64,000 nucleotides of DNA from Anaeramoeba flamelloides. Its lineage: Eukaryota; Metamonada; Anaeramoebidae. Positions 57,933-64,000 of this stretch are shown here, in pieces (the stretch's first letter is position 1; every line of letters begins with the position of its first letter). The notes under the pieces are model-generated. The model was not told the origin of the DNA. It worked only from the letters and a program-made list of their open reading frames with translations, and searched no databases. The stretch is taken from positions 13,025,001 to 13,089,000 of the forward strand of contig JANTQA010000070.1 in the NCBI GenBank assembly GCA_027625915.1, read 5' to 3'. Both the position numbers and the translations under genes were made by a program.

Positions 57933-59090
57933 ATGTTTAGGCCAAATTATAAAAGGTTAATACAAATAGTTACTTTTTTATTTCTTTTTATTTTAATAAT
58001 TTCACACATACGATCTTCAGGTTCAAAAGATCTTCACTGTAGCAGTGAACTTGGAAAAGAAATAGAGACTCTCCGACAAGAATATACAAAACTACAAAAA
58101 GATTACATCGAAATCGACCAAGAGACAAAGGTCTTTGAAATTGAAAGGAGTGAATTAATCAACGAAAGAAACAAGGACAAGTACCAAGAAGAGAATGAAA
58201 AAATCGATGTGGTGTTCACGTGGGGAGGCATAATCAAGGACATGGATCTCAGGAATCGGTACAATTACGAATTACAATTTTCCATAAGATCTGTCCACAA
58301 GCATTTGCCGTGGGTGAACAAAATCTATGTCCTAATCAACTCTGACACAGACTATCCCTATTGGATCAAAAGGGAAGACTCCGGCAAGATCATAGTTTAC
58401 GATCGTTGCACGTTGTTTGAAAACCCTGATCATTGCCCGACTTACAACACATTCGCAGTCTTTTCTGTCCTCCACAAGATCGAGGGTCTCGGAAACAAGT
58501 TTATCCTGATCGACGACGATGTGTTCATTAACCAACTGCTCACCCCAGACTATTTTTTCACTAAGGAAGGATGCCCTCGTGTTTTTCAGCCACACATCAA
58601 GTCAAATATATATGAAGATGATCAGGAATTTACAGACATCAAACGCCCACAATACAAATACGCAAGGTTTTCGCATCTTCCAAAGCCAATGAGAAAAGAC
58701 TTGATTATCAAGTTTCATGAAGAATATCCAGACTACGCCAAGCTTGTCCAATCCCATTTAAAAAGATATAAAAAATTAAGTGAAGAAATTTCAATGATTT
58801 ATTATGAATATTTTTTTGAGATGGATTGCTTGAAACCAGAAGAGAAAATAGACTCCAAATTTTATCAAATACCTCACAAACACCCAGAAGATATCACACA
58901 AGAATTTGAGGATCTTTATGAACATTTCTCAACAAGGAATATCAAAACTTTTAACTGTAATGACGATTACTCAACAGATGAAGAAATATATCCAAAACAA
59001 CGAAAAGTGTTATGGGATTTTTATATGAAATTGTATCCTGAAACCCCTGATTATGAAATCCCTAATCCTGACCATGTGAACTATTCTTAA
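57933..59090 (+). CDS. Stealth-family glycan phosphotransferase, type II membrane protein
   Basis: From the first ATG (57933) the protein has 385 aa; the frame also stays open upstream to a GTG at 57804, which is not a likely eukaryotic start. A signal anchor at residues 9-26 (LIQIVTFLFLFILIISHI) after a short basic end predicts a Golgi or ER lumenal protein. A charged coiled-coil-like stem (40-90) leads to Stealth CR1 (IDVVFTW, 91-97), CR2 (RYNYELQFSIRSVHKHLPWV onwards, with the acidic LIDDDVF at 192-198) and a CR3-like HLPKPMRKDLI. Stealth proteins (such as GNPTAB and bacterial capsule enzymes) transfer sugar-1-phosphates from nucleotide sugars. The acceptor here is unknown. It ends with TAA; no CR4 was recognised. 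No intron is needed to read it. Confidence 0.88.
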   Translation: MFRPNYKRLIQIVTFLFLFILIISHIRSSGSKDLHCSSELGKEIETLRQEYTKLQKDYIEIDQETKVFEIERSELINERNKDKYQEENEKIDVVFTWGGIIKDMDLRNRYNYELQFSIRSVHKHLPWVNKIYVLINSDTDYPYWIKREDSGKIIVYDRCTLFENPDHCPTYNTFAVFSVLHKIEGLGNKFILIDDDVFINQLLTPDYFFTKEGCPRVFQPHIKSNIYEDDQEFTDIKRPQYKYARFSHLPKPMRKDLIIKFHEEYPDYAKLVQSHLKRYKKLSEEISMIYYEYFFEMDCLKPEEKIDSKFYQIPHKHPEDITQEFEDLYEHFSTRNIKTFNCNDDYSTDEEIYPKQRKVLWDFYMKLYPETPDYEIPNPDHVNYS

Positions 59091-60293
59091 ACTTGAACAA
59101 ATGAAGTTTCTTCGAATAATAATCGTTTCCAAAAAAAAACGAGATTTTTTTTTTTTGAAATTCCTTCTCTTTTTCTTGATTATAACCATAAAATCGAGCA
59201 AATTAAGGGACTTTCTCGAAATTATTTTTATTTAATAAATTTTTACAAAAATAAACATAAAAACTATCTAGTCCATAAAACTTATAATTATATTAAAATA
59301 AAAAAAAAATATTTTTTTTTTTTTTCTTTTGGGTTTATTTTACTTGTTCTTATGAAATGTTTGTGATATTTAATTTTTTTATTCAATTCTGTGAAATTTT
59401 TAAATAATTGAAGAAAAAAAAATTTATGAGAAGAAGAAAACAAATAGATATTTCAATAATTGTAACTCGCTTGAAATAATAAATTCGAATATATGGATAT
59501 CTCTATTTATTCTTTTAGAATTCAAGAACAACTAATAAACCAATCTGATTAATAATTCACTTTTGAAATTATTTTAAATATATAGAACCCGAGTATTTTA
59601 TAGATTTAAAAAAAAAATAAAATGAAAAATTTAAAAAAAGAGAGAATCACACTTTTTGAAATTAGTTTAAAGTTTTTTTTATTACTCAAAATTCACTGAA
59701 AAAAAAATCAAGTTAACAATAAGATTTTCTGCTAATAAATAAATTCATTTTAAAAAACTATTATAGAGTCTCAAATACTCATAGTGATTATTAGTCTTTT
59801 CAAAGATCTCTTTTTTTTCCAAATGATCTTTTGAAAAAAAGTAAAAAAAAAAAAGAAAGAAAAAAGTAAGGAAAAATTTTAAAGATTGAAAAAAATTTTC
59901 AAAAAAAAGAAACACAAGAAAAAAAAGAAAACCAAAATTTGAAAAAGCAAAACATTAATTTTAGAAAATTAGAAAAAATGATTCTGAATAAAAAAATTGA
60001 AAATATTTTTGTGATAAGAATATGGAATAAATCATATAAAACAACTTTTAATAATATTATAAAATGAATAAATATTTTTTAAAAAAATATATTATGCTAT
60101 ATGTTTTTTTAAAAAAATCTTTCATTTAATTTGTTTTTTGACTTATTATAATGTTAATTTTTTTGAGATAAACTATAAATTTATAGATAAGAATATTTTT
60201 ACAAAATAAAAATTTTGGATTTTTTCAAATATAAAACCAAAATTATTAACCTATTATTTTTATGAACTATTAATATAATTCTTATAATTGATA
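59091..60293. other. AT-rich spacer after the Stealth gene
   Basis: Homopolymer-rich sequence; nothing recognised. Confidence 0.5.
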
Positions 60294-61769
60294 TAAACTC
60301 TGTCTCAGTCAAAGAGGCCCAACGTTTTTTTCAAATATCAATTATTTTATATAATTGACCTTTGAAGAACAAATAAGAAATAAACAGAATAATTCACATC
60401 AAAGAATTGTTGATATATGTCTGAAAGAAAACTAATTAATCAATAAATTTTCTTAAAAATCGAAAAACTCAAATTCTTAGGAGCCTATTGAGAAAAACTT
60501 GAATGTTCGTTTTGAACTTCTACTGGTATTTGAAGAATAAATATGAAACATTTTTCACCTAATTTTTTATAGTTTTTTTGAGGAATAAAGTCCCCAAACA
60601 AATTGTGTTGGTATTTGTGGTCTCTATTTGAAAAAGGAAATGAAAATGAAGTGAGAATTTTTCACATTTATTATTCAAATATCAAGATCAAAGATCGAAT
60701 AAAATATGAAATAGAAAGCAATACGATTTCTCAACAATCTTTAGATGGTTTCAATAACCTTAGAATAACACACTTTTACCAAGGGCTATTGATCTTGCAA
60801 TAAAAAAAAATTTTTTGCGACTGTATGACGTTTAAAAAAAAAATTCGAAAAAAATGTGTAAAAATGTGAAAAAATGTTAAAAAATGAAAATTTCCAAAAT
60901 ATCCAATAAAAAACAATTTTTTTCTTCTAATATCTACGCAAAGCCTATAAAAACATGTAATTCACCCATTACAAATGTTCCCCTTTGACTAAAAAATAGT
61001 TTTTATATATATATATAATAGAACATTTAGCAGAAACAAATTGTAGTTACCTTAAAATACCAAAATAAACTATTTTTCAGTCAAATGTGTCCAATTGTAA
61101 TAGTATAATACATGTGTTTAAAGGGATTGTATAGATATAAAATGAAAATTTTATTTTTGAAATTTTCAAAATTAAAATCATTTTTTCACATTTTTACACA
61201 TTTTTTTTTTTTTTTCGATTTTTTTTTTTAAACGTCATTCAGTTGCAAAAAAAATTTTTTTATTGCAAGATCTCTAGTCACTTGGTAAAAATGTGTTATT
61301 ATAAGGTTATTGAAACCATGGAAATGATTGTTGAGAAATTATATTGATTTCTATTGCAATTCTATTCGATCTTTGATCTTGATATTTGTTTAATAAATAT
61401 GAAAATTTTTCACTTCATTTTCATTTCCTTTTTCAAATAGAGATCACAAATACCAACAAACTCAGTTTTAGGACTTGATTTCTAAAATAAAAGTATGGAA
61501 AATGAAGTGAAAAATGTTTCATATTTATTATTCAAATACCAGTAGAAGTTCAAAACGAACATTCAAGTTTTTCTCAATAGTGTCCTAAGAATTTGAGTTT
61601 TACAATTGTTAAGAAAATTTATTGATTAATTAGTTTTCTTTCAGACATATATCAACAATTTTTTGTGTGTTTATTCTGTTTATTTCTTATTTGTTCTTCA
61701 AAAGTCAATATTATAAAATAATTGATATTTGAAAAAAATGTTGGGCCTCTTTGACTGAAACAGAGTTTA
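60294..61769. mobile_element. 1.48-kb near-complete palindrome (fold-back Tc1-like element)
   Basis: The ends AAACTCTGTCTCAGTCAAAG and its inverse are flanked by TA. The arms pair almost to the centre at about 61032: for example TTCTTAGGAGCCTATTGAGA at 60475 against its inverse at about 61575, and GGTATTTGTGGTCTCTATTT at 60610 against its inverse near 61440. Each arm carries a CTGG..CCAG MITE (60523-60686 and 61378-61542). The centre has a second inverted pair with the same AAACTATTTTTCAGTC end motif. Confidence 0.75.
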
Positions 61770-62196
61770 TATAAATTAAACATTTTTACAATACGAAATT
61801 CAAATACACACACACGAAATAGATGAATTATTCTTTATAGCTTTTTTTTTGAATATTTATAAATTTTCTAAAACTCTAGAATTTTTGGAAATTTTACAAT
61901 TATATTAAAGGTATTTAAATAATAAATTGGAATAAAATTCTATTTCATTTTCCTTTTCTTTTTTTTTTCTATTAACAAATAAAGAAATTTAGGAGATATA
62001 GATGGTAATTCCAGAGATATAATTATATATTTATTAATGTTTGATGCTATCGGGGTTGGGAATATGGTGTGGACAAATTTTTTGAAATGTAACTTAGATT
62101 AGAAAATTGATAAGAGATAATCAGTTGAAATTTAAATCTATTTCAATTGATAATACCACTAAAATAAATTCAAAAATTAAGATATTAGTGATACTA

Positions 62197-62525
62197 CAGT
62201 CAGTTCCACTTTCATTAACACAAACTTTAAACAAAATTTCAGGTACAAAAAAATTCCAAATTATGGCACAAAATTCGGATACTTGTAAACCAATTGATTT
62301 TTTAAAAAATTTCAAATTAAGGCACCGAAAAAAATTTTAAATTATGGCAACAGATTCTAGTTCGAGCAAAATTATAGATCTACAATTCCAAAAATTTTAT
62401 ATTAATTTGAGATTTTTTAAAAAATCAATTGGTTTACAAGTATCCGAATTTTGTGCCATAATTTGGAATTTTTTTGTAACTGAAATTTTATTTAAAATTT
62501 GTGTTCATGAAAGTGGAACTAACTG
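62197..62525. mobile_element. Palindromic MITE, family D copy 6 (long form)
   Basis: CAGTCAGTTCCACTTTCATT at the left and ATGAAAGTGGAACTAACTG at the right. At 329 bases it is longer than the other five copies, with extra paired sequence (GGATACTTGTAAACCAATTG and its inverse) in the middle. Confidence 0.7.
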
Positions 62526-62648
62526 CATTTGAAAGCTGAATATAAATAAAAAAAAACTCTTTAATATGTCATAAAAAGCATTTTTTTTACCAAATTATCC
62601 GGTTTTTTACTATTGGTATCCGAATCATAAATTAAAAAAAATATCACC

Positions 62649-63082
62649 GTTGTGTAAAAAAAGTGAAACTGGAAAAAAAGTTCAACACGGTTTTTAATTG
62701 GGAACATGACTGAAAATGAAAATTAAAAGTAATATCACTGAAAAATAGAATAAATAAATAAAGACAAAATGAAGTATTCATCACAATAACAGATTTTTAA
62801 ATACTATCTTTTAGTATGGGTTTTTCTTTGATTGATCAATTATTAAAAATTTGTTCAAAAAAATTGACTATTTTTGAGATCTCCAAAAAAACACCTTGAA
62901 TTTCGATAAATCAAGTAGATTTAAATTGTATTTGTTGGGTTGATTGAAAATAATATAATGGGTTATTATTTGAAGTTAATTGGTTTCTTCTTTTTATTGA
63001 TTTTACTTATGATTTTCAGTAAGGTTCCCAATTAAAAACCGTGTTGAACTTTTTTTCCAGTTTCACTTTTTTTACACAACAG
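62649..63082. mobile_element. MITE with 57-bp nearly perfect inverted ends
   Basis: The left arm 62649-62705 (TTGTGTAAAAAAAGTGAAAC to TTTTTAATTGGGAAC) and the right arm 63024-63081 are almost identical inverted copies around a 318-bp spacer. Arms this well kept suggest recent activity. Confidence 0.7.
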
Positions 63083-64000
63083 TCATTTCATTTATCAGAT
63101 TTTTCTTTATAAATAGAGTTCTCAAAGAAGTAGATTGTAATTTAAAAACTCTATTTGAAAAAGGAAATTGAAAATGAGATCAAAATTTCTTCTATTAATA
63201 ATTCAAATAACAAGAAATATTCTCAAATTAGTTGATCTTCAAAATATTCTTTATAAAAGAGTGTTCTGATTATGGAGTTTGTGAATCTAAAAAAAAGAAA
63301 TGAAATCTAAAAATATATTTTGATTTTTTGGATATTTATCAGTAAGAGGTATGTTTATAATTCTGGCTTGAGATTTTTCTGTTTAGATTCTGGTATACCC
63401 ACTGATGAGTAATAATGGTAATCTTAAGTGGTGAGTGTCTTCAAAGGAGAAGTCCTAAATTAAAGTATTTTCTAATTAAATGTAAATTGGATAAGTGATC
63501 AATGGTTCACATTGATCTAAAAATTCCTAGATTAGTGAAATATTACTATTTGAATGAATCTCATTTATTAAAAACGATAAAGGGATTACTGATATTCAAC
63601 TGAATAAAATTATTTGAAATTTTCTTTTAAAGGGTTAATTTGCAAAAATTAATAAAATTAAAGTAAATTTGTAATATTTCTTTGAATTTCTCAACATCTA
63701 AATTTTTACAACAAAAGTATAAACTCTAAAATGGGTTATTCCACATCCTGTAGCTAAAATAATCAGTCAAGATTTTTCATAACGAATGTTTCAAGATAAA
63801 AACCAGTATCTTTTTTCTTTAAAGCGTAGATTCAAATGATCAAAAAATTTCAACTCAACAAGATTTATACAAAATGGGTTTGGTTCCGAAAAGAGGTTGA
63901 AGGAAAATGGAAAATCAAAAGTAACATTTTTGTAATAAACTTTTTTACGCTTGAAAATACTTTCATATTTTACAAACAAAAAAAGAAAAACAGATTTTTT
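63083..64000. other. AT-rich end of window
   Basis: A diverged fragment of the CTGG..CCAG MITE may lie at 63100-63215. Nothing else was recognised. Confidence 0.4.

Noticed and set aside
58332-58595. 87-codon minus-strand ORF
   Set aside because: Shadow of the Stealth gene.
1-64000. tRNA, rRNA and CRISPR arrays
   Set aside because: No GC-rich cloverleaf-like stretch, rRNA-like conserved block or evenly spaced repeat array was seen by eye; no program could be run.

Overview
This window comes from a very AT-rich eukaryotic nuclear genome. Most of it is non-coding A/T-rich DNA, broken by compact islands of higher GC that carry the genes. Spliceosomal introns with GT..AG ends are visible, stops are standard (TAA and TAG both end intact genes), and the gene content (heterotrimeric G-alpha, CARMIL-type PH-LRR protein with Ras-like and RGS domains, HSPA12-type Hsp70, TMEM62-like phosphoesterase, Stealth protein) points to a free-living amoeboid protist. 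An anaeramoebid or similar lineage is my guess, by general resemblance only.

Layout: 1-720 holds the decayed 3' end of a LINE. 1435-1629 is a small unrecognised ORF. 2713-4095 (possibly with an exon at 7003-7064) is a CoA-dependent acyltransferase of the condensation/PapA5 fold, minus strand. 9079-16148 is a three-exon G-alpha gene, minus strand, with a 5.9-kb intron. 21401-23383 is a broken TTAA-flanked DNA transposon that abuts the stop codon of an HSPA12-like Hsp70 gene (23386-25224, minus), which itself has one in-frame stop. 31327-35706 is a two-exon TMEM62-like membrane phosphoesterase, plus strand. 38296-50133 is the largest gene, minus strand: CARMIL-type PH and LRR domains joined to ankyrin repeats, an atypical Ras-like GTPase and a C-terminal RGS domain. 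57933-59090 is a Stealth-family sugar-phosphotransferase, plus strand. No tRNA, rRNA or CRISPR was seen.

The spaces between genes, and the large introns, are full of short inverted-repeat DNA elements. I could separate a TA-flanked Tc1/mariner-like group (including a transposase remnant at about 5030-5375), a 1.22-kb TTAA-flanked family in three copies, a roughly 195-bp palindromic family with six copies, a roughly 170-bp palindromic family ending CTGG..CCAG, a roughly 1.46-kb element with GGGACA subterminal repeats, and clusters of hairpins bounded by CCTAAC. Each of the three introns above 2 kb contains at least one such element, so intron growth by transposon insertion is directly visible.

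The gene set is not an operon. Two genes share a signalling theme: the RGS domain of the CARMIL fusion is of the type that acts on G-alpha subunits, and a G-alpha gene lies about 22 kb away. A functional link is inference only.
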